Shown here in pieces: positions 50,432 through 59,258 of a stretch of 64,000 nt of DNA. Every line of letters begins with the position of its first letter. Position 1 is the stretch's first letter. Location of the stretch: NCBI RefSeq assembly GCF_036010325.1, contig NZ_CP108549.1:7378001-7442000 (forward strand), in the 5' to 3' direction. Both the position numbers and the translations under genes were made by a program. The notes under the pieces were generated by a model. That model saw only the letters and a list, made by a program, of their open reading frames with translations, was not told the origin of the DNA and ran no database searches. Source of the stretch: Streptomyces sp. NBC_01210. GTDB taxonomy: Bacteria > Actinomycetota > Actinomycetes > Streptomycetales > Streptomycetaceae.

Positions 50432-51004
50432 ATGGAAGCCGCAGCACTCGAGGCCCGAGTCCTCGACGCAGCCGAGACGCTCCTGTACGGGCGCGGACTG
50501 CAGACGGTGGGCATGGATGAGATCCGCAACGCGTCAGGGGTGTCCCTCAAACGCCTCTACCAGCTCTTCCCCTCCAAGGGGCGACTGGTGGAGGCCTATC
50601 TGCTCCGGCGTGACGGGCGGTGGCGCGCGGCGCTGGCGAGCCATGTCGACGCCCGGCCCTCGCAGGAGAACAGGATCCTGGCGGTCTTCGACTGGCTGGA
50701 GTCGTGGTTCGAGGAGCCCGACTTCCGGGGCTGTGCCTTCGTCAACTCATTCGGAGAGCTGGGCGCCACATCCGAGGGCGTCGCGGCTGCGGCCCGCGGT
50801 CACGTCGATGCGCTGAGGCGGTATCTGGCCGAGCTGGTGGCTGCGGCGGGCCGCCCCGCCTGGTTGTCGGAGCCCCTCCTGCTGCTTGTGGAGGGTGCGA
50901 TCACAACAGCCGCGATCTCCGGGAGCAGTGCGCCGGCAGGTCAGGCCCGGGAGGCGGCGCGCATGCTGCTGGACGCGGATCGCTCGCAGGTCCCGACGCC
51001 GTGA
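50432..51004 (+). CDS. TetR-family repressor
   Basis: 190 residues. HTH at about 8-55 ([49 protein letters not shown]). The C-terminal domain ([26 protein letters not shown]) fits the TetR_C_16-like group. Divergent from the DUF1348 gene with two matching palindromes between. It probably represses both. Confidence 0.93.
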   Translation: MEAAALEARVLDAAETLLYGRGLQTVGMDEIRNASGVSLKRLYQLFPSKGRLVEAYLLRRDGRWRAALASHVDARPSQENRILAVFDWLESWFEEPDFRGCAFVNSFGELGATSEGVAAAARGHVDALRRYLAELVAAAGRPAWLSEPLLLLVEGAITTAAISGSSAPAGQAREAARMLLDADRSQVPTP

Positions 51005-51049
51005 ACGCGACTGCGCCGACGACTCGTGTTCGCCGGCGCAGTCGCGTTC
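51003..51049. terminator. Bidirectional terminator between tetR and allR
   Basis: Perfect 16-bp arms GAACGCGACTGCGCCG (51003-51018) and CGGCGCAGTCGCGTTC (51034-51049). The left arm overlaps the tetR stop codon; followed by ttctgtct. Serves the convergent allR too. Confidence 0.85.
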
Positions 51050-51072
51050 TTCTGTCTCAGTCGTCGAGGGTC

Positions 51073-51873
51073 CTAGCCCTGCGCCGCCGTACTCGCGAGG
51101 GCCGCCGAGAGGTCCTGGGCGACCTCCTGGAGGATCGGCACGATCTTGTCCGTGGCGGCCTCGGTGACCCGGCCCGCCGGGCCCGAGATCGAAACAGCCG
51201 CTGCCGTCGGAGAGTTGGGCACCGGGACCGCGAGGCAGCGGACCCCGATCTCCTGTTCGTTGTCGTCCACCGCGTAGCCCGCGCGCCGCACCTGCTCGAG
51301 CGCATCGAGGAACGCCTCGGGCGTCGTGATCGTCTTCTCGGTGGCGGCCGGCATGCCGGTCCGGGCGAGCAGGGCCCGTACCTCTTCCGGCGGGGTGTGC
51401 GCGAGCAGCGCCTTGCCCACGCCCGTGGAGTGCGGCAGAACCCGTCGGCCGACCTCCGTGAACATGCGCATGGAGTGCTTGGACGGCACCTGTGCGACGT
51501 ACACGATCTCGTCGCCGTCGAGCAGCGCCATGTTCGCGGTCTCGCCGGTCTCCTCGACCAGGCGGGCGAGGTAGGGGCGGGCCCAGGTGCCGAGCAGCCG
51601 GGAGGCGGACTCGCCCAGGCGGATCAGACGGGGGCCGAGCGCATAGCGGCGATTGGGCTGCTGGCGTACGTAACCGCAGGCCACCAGCGTTCGCATGAGA
51701 CGGTGGATCGTGGGCAGCGGCAGGCCGCTGCTGGCGGAGAGCTCGCTCAGCCCGACCTCGCCACCGGCGTCGGCCATTCTTTCGAGCAGGTCGAAGGCGC
51801 GCTCCAGGGACTGCACGCCACCGCTGGAAGCGGTCTTGGCGGCGTCGGTGGTGCTGGCGCTGGACGTCGGCAC
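51073..51873 (-). CDS. allR: IclR-family repressor of allantoin catabolism
   Basis: 266 residues. N-terminal HTH about 18-75 (LERAFDLLERMADAGGEVGLSELSASSGLPLPTIHRLMRTLVACGYVRQ). The effector domain (about 90-255) carries GTWARPYLARLVEETGETANMALLDGDEIVYVAQ, LPHSTGVGKALLAHT and GVRCLAVPVPN, the IclR ligand-site pattern. In S. coelicolor AllR represses the allantoin genes and is released by allantoate and, less, glyoxylate. Divergent from allB, exactly as in that system. Palindromes with TCAAC-N5-GTTGA occur before four operons here. Confidence 0.95.
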   Translation of the reverse strand: MPTSSASTTDAAKTASSGGVQSLERAFDLLERMADAGGEVGLSELSASSGLPLPTIHRLMRTLVACGYVRQQPNRRYALGPRLIRLGESASRLLGTWARPYLARLVEETGETANMALLDGDEIVYVAQVPSKHSMRMFTEVGRRVLPHSTGVGKALLAHTPPEEVRALLARTGMPAATEKTITTPEAFLDALEQVRRAGYAVDDNEQEIGVRCLAVPVPNSPTAAAVSISGPAGRVTEAATDKIVPILQEVAQDLSAALASTAAQG

Positions 51874-52137
51874 GTCAACGGTCCTTTCGGGCAGGCGGGC
51901 AAGTCAGCAGCCTACCGGGCGCCTGCGCCCGGCACACCGCTCTCGTCAAGGCGTCCTTGCCGGTCAGGGCCCGTTTGTCCCTGTGCCGGCGGTCGCCTCC
52001 GGCGATCTTCTGCCGGTCTCTTCAGCCAAATCTACCTTCTGCTTCGCGAAATTCCAGTTTCACTTTGTGGAAACGTCCAGGCGTCAGGAGGTGGAACAGG
52101 AGGGTCTTGACGGACCGGAGTCCGGAGTGAAGACTTC
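51874..52137. promoter_or_regulatory. allR promoter region with possible autoregulatory palindrome
   Basis: Gene-free DNA. A palindrome-like element GTTTC-N8-GAAAC lies at 52057-52074, about 185 bp upstream of allR. It differs from the TCAAC box and is only a weak candidate site. Confidence 0.4.
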
Positions 52138-52138
52138 T

Positions 52139-52153
52139 TCAACAGTTCGTTGA
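52139..52153. promoter_or_regulatory. AllR-type candidate operator upstream of allB
   Basis: TCAACAGTTCGTTGA, the centre of a perfect-arm 17-bp palindrome (52138-52154). Best copy of the shared box, 91 bp before the allB start and beside allR. Confidence 0.75.
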
Positions 52154-52167
52154 ATTTCACGGTGCGG

Positions 52168-52225
52168 ATTCGCCGTACAGGATCGCTGTACGGAATCGCT
52201 GTACGGAACGGATTCGCAGTACAGA
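52168..52225. repeat. Four short repeats in the allB leader
   Basis: Units ATTCGCCGTACAGG (52168-52181), ATCGCTGTACGGA (52182-52194), ATCGCTGTACGGA (52195-52207) and ATTCGCAGTACAGA (52212-52225). Copies 1 and 2 also form an inverted pair, CCGTACAG and CTGTACGG, with a 5-base loop. They stand between the operator and the start codon. Confidence 0.8.
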
Positions 52226-52243
52226 AGGGAAGTGAGGATACGG

Positions 52244-53587
52244 GTGTCCGACAGGGACGTGAACCTGGTACTGCGCTCCACGCGCGTCATCACCCCGGAG
52301 GGGGCCCGGGCCGCATCGGTCGCCGTCGCCGCCGGGAAGATCGCGGCGGTACTGCCGTACGACGCCGAGGTGCCGTCCGGGGCCCGGCTGGAGGACTTCG
52401 GGGACGATGTCGTGCTCCCCGGCCTCGTCGACACCCATGTCCATGTGAACGACCCCGGCCGCACCGAGTGGGAGGGCTTCTGGACCGCCACCCGCGCGGC
52501 CGCGGCCGGCGGCATAACGACCCTGCTCGACATGCCCCTCAACTCCCTCCCGCCGACCACCACGGTCGAGAACCTCGCCACCAAGCAGGAGGTGGCCCGC
52601 AGCAAGGCGCATATCGACGTCGGCTTCTGGGGCGGCGCGATCCCGTCCAATGTGAAGGACCTGCGGCCGCTGTACGACGCCGGTGTCTTCGGCTTCAAGA
52701 GCTTCCTGTCGCCGTCGGGCGTGGAGGAGTTCCCGGAGCTCGACCAGGAGCAGCTCGCCCGCGCCATGGCCGAGATCGCCGGCTTCGGCGGACTGCTGAT
52801 CGTGCATGCGGAGGACCCGCACCACCTGGCCGCCGCGCCGCAGGAGTCCGGACCGAAGTACGCCGACTTCCTCGCCTCCCGGCCGCGCGACGCCGAGAAC
52901 ACCGCGATCGAAAGCCTGATCGCGCAGGCCGAGCGACTCAACGCCCGCGTACACGTACTGCACCTGTCCTCCTCCGACGCGCTGCCGCTGATCGCGGCCG
53001 CCAAGCGGGACGGCGTCAGGATCTCGGTCGAGTCGTGTCCGCACTTCCTCACCCTCACGGCGGAGGAAGTCCCGGACGGGGCAACGGAGTTCAAGTGCTG
53101 CCCGCCCATCCGGGAGGCGGCGAACCAGGACGCGCTGTGGGAGGGCCTGGCGGACGGAACGATCGACTGCATCGTCTCCGACCACTCGCCCTGCACCACC
53201 GATCTGAAGACCCCGGACTTCGCGTCCGCCTGGGGCGGCATCTCCTCGCTCCAGCTGGGCCTCCCGGCGATCTGGACCGAGGCACGCAAACGCGGCCGCA
53301 CGCTCGAGGACGTCGTCCGCTGGATGTCGGCGGCTCCCGCGGAGCTCGCGGGCCTGAGCCGGAAGGGCGCCATCGAGGCGGGCCGTGACGCGGACTTCGC
53401 GGTCCTTGCGCCCGACGAGACCTTCACCGTCGACCCGGCCGAGCTCCACCACCGCAATCAGGTCACGGCGTACGCCGGCAAGACCCTGCACGGAGTCGTC
53501 AGGTCGACGTGGCTGCGCGGCGAACGCATCGTGGAGAACGGCACCCTGGCCGAGCCGACCGGCCGGCTGCTCGAAAGGAACAACTGA
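52244..53587 (+). CDS. allB: Allantoinase
   Basis: Hydrolyses allantoin to allantoate. 447 residues from GTG 52244 (GAGG six bases upstream); a GTG at 52232 would add four residues. Binuclear metal site: [17 protein letters not shown], carboxylated Lys in [42 protein letters not shown] and the Asp in VSDHSPC. Metal-dependent hydrolase fold, distinguished from dihydropyrimidinase by the AllB-type DPGRTEWEG. Followed after 2 bp by allantoicase. Confidence 0.97.
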   Translation: MSDRDVNLVLRSTRVITPEGARAASVAVAAGKIAAVLPYDAEVPSGARLEDFGDDVVLPGLVDTHVHVNDPGRTEWEGFWTATRAAAAGGITTLLDMPLNSLPPTTTVENLATKQEVARSKAHIDVGFWGGAIPSNVKDLRPLYDAGVFGFKSFLSPSGVEEFPELDQEQLARAMAEIAGFGGLLIVHAEDPHHLAAAPQESGPKYADFLASRPRDAENTAIESLIAQAERLNARVHVLHLSSSDALPLIAAAKRDGVRISVESCPHFLTLTAEEVPDGATEFKCCPPIREAANQDALWEGLADGTIDCIVSDHSPCTTDLKTPDFASAWGGISSLQLGLPAIWTEARKRGRTLEDVVRWMSAAPAELAGLSRKGAIEAGRDADFAVLAPDETFTVDPAELHHRNQVTAYAGKTLHGVVRSTWLRGERIVENGTLAEPTGRLLERNN

Positions 53588-53589
53588 TC

Positions 53590-54702
53590 GTGTCCATACC
53601 TTCCTTCACCGGTGACGCCGGCCCGTTCGGCGGCGGCGACCCGTACGCCGACTACCGCACGGCCGACTTTCCCTTCGTGCACTACGCCGACCTCGCCGAC
53701 CGCCGGCTCGGCGCGGGCGTCATCGCCGCCAACGACGAGTTCTTCGCCGAGCGCGAAAACATGCTGAAGCCCGAGGCCGCGGAGTTCGACCCGGAGCACT
53801 TCGGCCACAAGGGCAAGATCATGGACGGCTGGGAGACCCGCCGTCGCCGCGGTGTGAGCGCCGCGCAGCCGCACCCGACCGACGAGGACCACGACTGGGC
53901 GCTGGTACGGCTCGGTGCGCCCGGCGTCGTACGCGGCATCGTCGTCGACACAGCCCACTTCCGCGGCAATTACCCGCAGGCGGTGTCGGTCGAGGCCGCG
54001 TCGGTGTCCGGTTCACCCTCGCCCGAGGACCTCCTCGCCGACGACGTGAAGTGGACGACGCTCGTTCCCCGTACCGCTGTCGGCGGCCACGCGGCGAACG
54101 GCTTCGCGGTCGACGTCGAGCAGCGCTTCACGCACCTGCGCGTCAACCAGCATCCCGACGGCGGCATCGCCCGCCTGCGGGTCTACGGCGAGGTCGCGCC
54201 CGACCCGGCGTGGCTCGGCGTGCTGGGCACCTTCGACCTCGTGGCGCTGGAGAACGGCGGCCGGGTCGAGGACGCCTCCGACCGCTTCTACTCCCCGGCC
54301 ACCAACACCATCCAGCCGGGTCGCTCCCGCAAGATGGACGACGGCTGGGAGACCCGCCGCCGCCGGGACAAGGGCAACGACTGGATCCGCTACCAGCTGG
54401 TGGAGCAGGCCGAGATCCGCGCGGTGGAGATCGACACGGCGTATCTGAAGGGCAACAGCGCGGGCTGGGCGGCGGTTTCGCTCCGCGACGGTGAGACGGG
54501 GGAGTGGGCGGAGATCCTCCCGCGCACGCGCCTGCAGCCGGACACGAATCACCGCTTCGTGCTGGCTGCCCCGGCGGTGGGCACGCACGTCCGGGTGGAC
54601 ATCTACCCGGACGGCGGCATCTCGCGCCTGCGGCTGTTCGGCTCGCTGACGGCGGACGGCGCGGACCGCCTGGCGGCGCGCCACCAGGAACTGGGCGGCT
54701 GA
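53590..54702 (+). CDS. alc: Allantoicase
   Basis: Converts allantoate to ureidoglycolate and urea. 370 residues from GTG 53590; its ribosome site AAAGGAAC lies within the end of allB. Two homologous jelly-roll halves: KIMDGWETRRRRG with RGIVVDTAHFRGNYP, and RKMDDGWETRRRR with RAVEIDTAYLKGNSA, each followed by HPDGGIARLRVYGE or YPDGGISRLRLFG. Needs a ureidoglycolate lyase, not present in the window, to reach glyoxylate. Confidence 0.97.
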   Translation: MSIPSFTGDAGPFGGGDPYADYRTADFPFVHYADLADRRLGAGVIAANDEFFAERENMLKPEAAEFDPEHFGHKGKIMDGWETRRRRGVSAAQPHPTDEDHDWALVRLGAPGVVRGIVVDTAHFRGNYPQAVSVEAASVSGSPSPEDLLADDVKWTTLVPRTAVGGHAANGFAVDVEQRFTHLRVNQHPDGGIARLRVYGEVAPDPAWLGVLGTFDLVALENGGRVEDASDRFYSPATNTIQPGRSRKMDDGWETRRRRDKGNDWIRYQLVEQAEIRAVEIDTAYLKGNSAGWAAVSLRDGETGEWAEILPRTRLQPDTNHRFVLAAPAVGTHVRVDIYPDGGISRLRLFGSLTADGADRLAARHQELGG

Positions 54703-54743
54703 GCCTCCGGGGGGCTTTCCCCTACCCGCCCCTTCCCGCAACT

Positions 54744-54866
54744 GGGGCTCCGCCCCGGACCCCGCGCCTCAATCGCCGGCGAGGCTGGGATGTCCGCCTG
54801 CGAGGAGCCCGTCCGGCGATTGAGGACACCCCCGGAAAGCCGTACGGGGGTCCGGGGCGGAGCCCC
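54744..54866. repeat. Nested inverted-repeat element
   Basis: Outer arms GGGGCTCCGCCCCGGACCCC (54744-54763) and its exact complement (54847-54866); inner arms CTCAATCGCCGG (54768-54779) and CCGGCGATTGAG (54813-54824). This is the type of hairpin repeat found scattered between genes in many Streptomyces. It separates the convergent allantoicase and SDR genes and probably terminates both. Confidence 0.85.
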
Positions 54867-54868
54867 GG

Positions 54869-55597
54869 TCACGCCGCGTGGCCGCCGTCCACCGACAGCT
54901 CCGCGCCCGTGATGTACGCCGCCTCGTCGCTCGCCAAGTACGCGACCAGGGATGCCACTTCCTCCGCGCTGCCGAAACGGCCCAGCGCCGTGTCCGCCTT
55001 CTGCGGCTCGGCGTACGGGCCGTCAGCCGGGTTCATGTCCGTGTCGATCGGGCCCGGGTGGACCAGGTTCGCCGTGATGCCGCGCCCGCCCAGCTCCCGG
55101 GCCAGCGCCTTGGTCAGGCCGGTCAGTGCGGACTTGCTCATCGCGTAGAGCGTGCCGCCGGGACCCGGCACATGCTGTGCCATGCAGCTGCCGATGGAGA
55201 CGATCCGCCCGCCGCGCTCCATCCGGGCGGCCGCCGCCTGCGCGGCGAGGAACACCGCCCGTACGTTCACATCGAGCACCTGGTCCACATCGCCTGCGGA
55301 CAGGTCCTCGATGGGACCGAGTACACCGACACCCGCGTTGTTGACCAGGATGTCGAGCCGCCCCAGCCGGTCCGCGGCCCGGCCGACGGCCGCGCCGGGC
55401 GCTTCGGCGTCCGCCGCGTCCGCCCGCAGCGCGAGACCCCGCTGCCCCGTCGCCTCGATCTTGTGGACCACTGCCTGGGCGGCCTCCTCGCCGCGCACAT
55501 ACGTGATCGCCACATCGACGCCCCCCCGCGCGAGCCGCAGGGCGATCGCCGCCCCCATGCCGCGACTGCCACCGGTCACCAGAGCCGTCCTGGACAT
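54869..55597 (-). CDS. SDR-family oxidoreductase
   Basis: 242 residues. NAD(P) motif VTGGSRGMGAAIALRL, NNAG at about 85, catalytic Ser in GSCMAQHV, YxxxK as LYAMSKSAL, PG motif LVHPGPIDTDM. Classical 3-ketoacyl reductase-like short-chain dehydrogenase. Substrate unknown; the active-site Ser/Tyr/Lys set is intact. Confidence 0.93.
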   Translation of the reverse strand: MSRTALVTGGSRGMGAAIALRLARGGVDVAITYVRGEEAAQAVVHKIEATGQRGLALRADAADAEAPGAAVGRAADRLGRLDILVNNAGVGVLGPIEDLSAGDVDQVLDVNVRAVFLAAQAAAARMERGGRIVSIGSCMAQHVPGPGGTLYAMSKSALTGLTKALARELGGRGITANLVHPGPIDTDMNPADGPYAEPQKADTALGRFGSAEEVASLVAYLASDEAAYITGAELSVDGGHAA

Positions 55598-55831
55598 CCC
55601 GTACCCCTTTTGTCAGTAGTGGTTACGACCTCAAGGAAAGCGGCCCTGCCTCCTCGGTGCTGGCGGCAAACGGACGTTGAATCCCCGTGTGACCCCCTCA
55701 GCAAGAGATCGTCGGCACCGCCATGCGGATGGCTGTCATCTCGCTCCAGCCGGGCCGACCGATGAATTCCCGGCGCGGGCGGGGTCCGAGCTGATGAACG
55801 GAACACCGCACCCAGGAAGCAGGCACTTGCC

Positions 55832-56449
55832 ATGGCACAGCTCTCGATCACCACCTTTGCCACCCTCGACGGCGTGATGCAGGCCCCTGGCGGACCGAAC
55901 GAGGACCCCAGCGGCGGCTTCGAGCTCGGCGGCTGGTCCGTACCGTACGGCGACGACGACTTCGGCCGGTTCATCACGGAGGTCTTCGACCAGGCCGGCG
56001 CCTTCCTGCTCGGCCGCCGTACGTACGAGATCTTCGCGAGCTACTGGCCCAAGGTGACCGACCCCGCCGACCCGGTCGCGTCGCGGCTCAACTCCCTGCC
56101 GAAGTACGTCGCCTCGCGCACGCTCGACAAGGCCGACTGGGCCGGCACCACGATCATCGACGGTGACCTCGCCAAGGAGGTCGCGGCGCTCAAGGAGCGC
56201 ACGGACGGTGAGCTCCAGGTCCACGGCAGCGGCGGTCTCGCCCACTTCCTCATGGCGCACGACCTGATCGACAAGCTCAATCTGCTCATCTTCCCCGTCG
56301 TCCTGGGCACGGGCCGCCGTCTGTTCGCCAACGGCGCGGTACCGACCGCGTTCCGGCACGCCGGGGCCCGTGTCACGGGCGCGGGCGTGGCCATCCACAC
56401 GTACGGGCTGGCGGGCCGCCCCGAGTACGGCACATACGAGACCGAATAA
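55832..56449 (+). CDS. Dihydrofolate reductase/RibD C-terminal-like protein
   Basis: 205 residues. Pattern of the RibD_C/YwjB-like group: [90 protein letters not shown]-linked reductase fold, real substrate unknown. Common in Streptomyces; no operon partner. Confidence 0.9.
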   Translation: MAQLSITTFATLDGVMQAPGGPNEDPSGGFELGGWSVPYGDDDFGRFITEVFDQAGAFLLGRRTYEIFASYWPKVTDPADPVASRLNSLPKYVASRTLDKADWAGTTIIDGDLAKEVAALKERTDGELQVHGSGGLAHFLMAHDLIDKLNLLIFPVVLGTGRRLFANGAVPTAFRHAGARVTGAGVAIHTYGLAGRPEYGTYETE

Positions 56450-56542
56450 AACGTGTAGTACTCACGCGTCCACCCGGGTACGGTGATCGCTCCGCGTGCG
56501 AGCCGCCGAAGGCTCCACCCTGCCGGAACCTTGGAGACCCAG

Positions 56543-57469
56543 GTGTCGTCGATCGCCGTACCTGCTGCTGCCCTCGCGCCCCGACGCGCATGGCTCACCG
56601 ACCTGCCCGTGCTGCTGGTGGCCGTGGTGTGGGGCGCCAGCTATCTCGCGGCCAAGGGCATCACCACCACGCACACGGTCGTCGCCGTGCTGGTGCTCCG
56701 CTTCGCGCTCGTCCTGCCGGTGCTGGCCGCGGCAGGCCACCGCAAGCTGCGGGCGCTGACCGGCGCGCAGTGGCGCGGCGCCGCTCTCCTCGGGCTCGTG
56801 CTGAGCGGGATCTTCCTGCTCGAGACGTACGGCGTCGTGCACACCTCCGCCACCAACGCCGGGCTCATCATCAGCCTCACCATGATCTTCACGCCGCTCG
56901 CCGAGGCAGCGGTGAGCAGGACCCGGCCGCCTCGGGTATTTGTGGCCGCGGCCGGCCTCTCCGTCGCCGGTGTGGTGCTGCTGACCCAGGGCGGCGGCTT
57001 CAGCGCACCTTCGCTCGGCGATCTGCTGATGCTGCTGGCCGCGCTGGCCCGTACCGTCCATGTGCTGGCGATGGCCAGGATCAAGGCGGTGCGGAGTGCG
57101 GACTCGCTCTCCCTGACGACGGTCCAACTGGGCAGCGCGGTCGCCGTGTTCGCGGTGCTGGCCGCCGTCCCCGGTACCGGGGCCTCGCCCTGGTCGGTGG
57201 CCGCCGGCTTCGGCCCGCGCGAATGGGCCGGGCTGCTGTTCCTCTCCGTGTTCTGCACGCTGTTCGCCTTCTTCGTGCAGATGTGGGCGGTACGCCGCAC
57301 CTCGCCGTCGCGCGTCAGCCTGCTGCTCGGCACCGAACCGCTGTGGGCGGCCGCTGCCGGTATCGCGATCGCGGGCGAACACCTCGGCGCGCTCGGGCTG
57401 TTGGGCGCCGGCCTGGTCCTGGCGGGCACCACCTGGGGCAGGCGCGCGGCCGACCGGGCGGATTGCTAG
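56543..57469 (+). CDS. EamA-family drug/metabolite exporter
   Basis: 308 residues from GTG 56543, with GGAG seven bases upstream. Ten transmembrane helices in two EamA halves (LLVAVVWGASYLAAKGITTTHTVVAVLVLRF; LLMLLAALARTVHVLAMARIKAV). The C-terminal end is LLGAGLVLAGTTWGRRA. Substrate unknown. It precedes a small membrane gene by 11 bp and may be co-transcribed. Confidence 0.9.
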   Translation: MSSIAVPAAALAPRRAWLTDLPVLLVAVVWGASYLAAKGITTTHTVVAVLVLRFALVLPVLAAAGHRKLRALTGAQWRGAALLGLVLSGIFLLETYGVVHTSATNAGLIISLTMIFTPLAEAAVSRTRPPRVFVAAAGLSVAGVVLLTQGGGFSAPSLGDLLMLLAALARTVHVLAMARIKAVRSADSLSLTTVQLGSAVAVFAVLAAVPGTGASPWSVAAGFGPREWAGLLFLSVFCTLFAFFVQMWAVRRTSPSRVSLLLGTEPLWAAAAGIAIAGEHLGALGLLGAGLVLAGTTWGRRAADRADC

Positions 57470-57480
57470 GTTCTGGCGCC

Positions 57481-57855
57481 ATGCGATCACTGACGTACGA
57501 CATAGAGTTCCGGGCACGTGCCAAGCGGGTCCGGGCCTGGGGCTTCGGACTGCTCTCCGCCGCTGCACTGCTGTGGGTGTGGTTCGGCGTCCAACTGCTC
57601 ACGCCGTACGACGCCGGGTATCAGTCCCTGTGCGAGGCGCGACTCTTCACGGACCGCTCGACGGCCAACGAGGGGTCGTACAACGGCGACAACAGGTGCA
57701 CGGCCGAACGGGACTGGCCCGAACTTCTGGGCGTACTCGGCCTGTCCGTCCCGGTCTCCGTCGTTGGCGCCGTGCTCTACACCAGCGGCAGCGTCAGTAA
57801 CCGCATGAGCGAGCACCTCGCCGAAGTGACCAGGCTGACCGAAGCCGCCGCCTAA
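57481..57855 (+). CDS. Small membrane protein, unknown function
   Basis: 124 residues. Two transmembrane segments (WGFGLLSAAALLWVWFGVQLL and LLGVLGLSVPVSVVGAVLYTSG) enclose a polar extracytoplasmic loop with two Cys residues (QSLCEARLF and NRCTAERDW). No recognised family. 11 bp after the EamA gene; its 3' end overlaps by 4 bp the convergent gene at 57852. Confidence 0.7.
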   Translation: MRSLTYDIEFRARAKRVRAWGFGLLSAAALLWVWFGVQLLTPYDAGYQSLCEARLFTDRSTANEGSYNGDNRCTAERDWPELLGVLGLSVPVSVVGAVLYTSGSVSNRMSEHLAEVTRLTEAAA

Positions 57856-58070
57856 GCCCTCCGGTACTGGTCCGCCATCATCAGCACCGCGAAGCCGACC
57901 ACGGCGATCACAATGTTCGCGAAGATCTCCCGGCCGTGCAGAAAATCGAAGTACTCCGTGACGAAGCGCGTGAGCCCGAGAAAGCGGAACCAGCCCGTCA
58001 GCTCGCGGAGCACTCCACAGACACCCACGACCAGCAGCACCATGCCGATGCCTTCGAGAATCTTCTTCAT
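57852..58070 (-). CDS. Small membrane protein, unknown function
   Basis: 72 residues from ATG 58070. Two hydrophobic helices (GIGMVLLVVGVCGVLREL and IFANIVIAVVGFAVLMMA) with FRFLGLTRFVTEYFDFLHGRE between. The frame to 58196 lacks coding character. Convergent with the gene at 57481. Function unknown. Confidence 0.65.
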   Translation of the reverse strand: MKKILEGIGMVLLVVGVCGVLRELTGWFRFLGLTRFVTEYFDFLHGREIFANIVIAVVGFAVLMMADQYRRA

Positions 58071-58214
58071 GCGTTGATCGTGGTCCGGTCCGCCGGGCCG
58101 TCGCGTCGGCCCGCGGGATGTGCCGCAGCTCCGAAAGTCTGAGTCCGCGCGACTTTGGTAGCTTCCTTCGGTCACACGGTCGCACCCGGCTCCCACCTGC
58201 GTAGTTTTGTCGAT

Positions 58215-58535
58215 ATGACGCGTACGGAGTACCCCTGGCTGCTGCCCTCAGCCATGTCCGACCCCCGGGACCCGGACCTGTCCGGCCACCGGAGCAGGGC
58301 CAGGCCGCGCCGTACCGCACGCGACTGGATCGTCGACACCTTCGTCTTCGTCATCGCCGCGGTCATCGGCCTGCTCGCCTCCGAGGCGAGCCAACAGGCC
58401 GGAAACTCCGAGCTCGTCGTCTTCGCCGACCAGTTGGTGGGTGCGGCGGCCTGCTGCGCGCTCTGGGCGCGACGGCGCGCACCGCTCGGGGCATCTTCCT
58501 CTGGTCCGCCCGATGATCCAAACGAAACTGCCTAG
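58215..58535 (+). pseudogene. N-terminal remnant of NarL-type sensor kinase
   Basis: From ATG 58215 the frame gives PWLLPSAMSDPRDPDLSG, a basic RPRRTARDWIVD and one helix (TFVFVIAAVIGLLASEA), then an Ala-rich second helix start (LVGAAACCALWARRRAPLG). This is the usual opening of a NarL-group membrane kinase of about 400 residues. After APLG (about 58488) the frame runs into unrelated sequence and stops. The H-box and ATPase are missing. The start of the island is here; see the response-regulator remnant at 62960. Confidence 0.65.
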
Positions 58536-58639
58536 CTGTCAGAAAACCCTGTCATCAGCTTCCATCGGATCTGATCGGATCCGCGCCGCCATCGGGCCCC
58601 GGAAAGTCCGGGTTCATTGGACGCCCGCCGCGCCTGTCG

Positions 58640-59203
58640 TCATTCGTTCGTTTGCCGACAGACGACTGCGGCGGGACCGTGGACCGGTAGCGTCAGGTTG
58701 AGCCTGACCGGCGGCCTTCCCACCCTCTCCCTGCTGGATGAAATCGGCCTTGACTCGCGGGCCCGGCCGCGCAGCCGGTCGTGCAGCTCCTTGACCAGGC
58801 CGTTCTTGCGCCACTTGCGGAAAAAGGCATAGACGCGATCCCAGGCGGGGAAGTCGGCAGGAACGGAGCGCCACTTGACGCCGTTGTCGGTGACGTAGAA
58901 GACCGCGTCCAGCATCTGCCGGTGACAGTAGCCCTCCGGCTGACCGCCCCGGCCCTCCAGCCAGGCCGGCACTGGCAGCGCGTCCCGGATCACTGCCCAC
59001 TGGGCGTCGGTCTTGTCCGACGGGTGCCGCCGTACCCGCTCCGGCCGGTCGGCTGCGTTCCCGAACCGGTGAGCAAGGCAATCGCACACCGACGGCACCG
59101 AGTTGAACCCGAAGGACGAAACCGCGTACCACTGCATCAACAGGACCTCCAGGCTCACGAGTTGACATCGCAACTCGTGCTGCACCGGAGGTCCTTCCTT
59201 CAT
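58640..59203 (-). pseudogene. Truncated IS5-family transposase
   Basis: Minus-strand frame: from about 59065 to 58755 it reads VRRHPSDKTDAQWAVIRDALPVPAWLEGRGGQPEGY, then CHRQMLDAVFYVTDNGVKWRSVPADFPAWDRVYAFFRKW, NGLVKELHDRLRGRARE. This is the N-terminal DUF4096-like part of IS5-group transposases. The catalytic DDE part is missing; after 58755 similarity ends although the frame stays open to 58640. ATG 59137 or 59203 may be the old start. Not functional. Confidence 0.8.
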
Positions 59204-59258
59204 GCGCCCACCCAGCCAAGATCACCCGACCAGGCATCCCGTTCGATCAGAACCGTCC

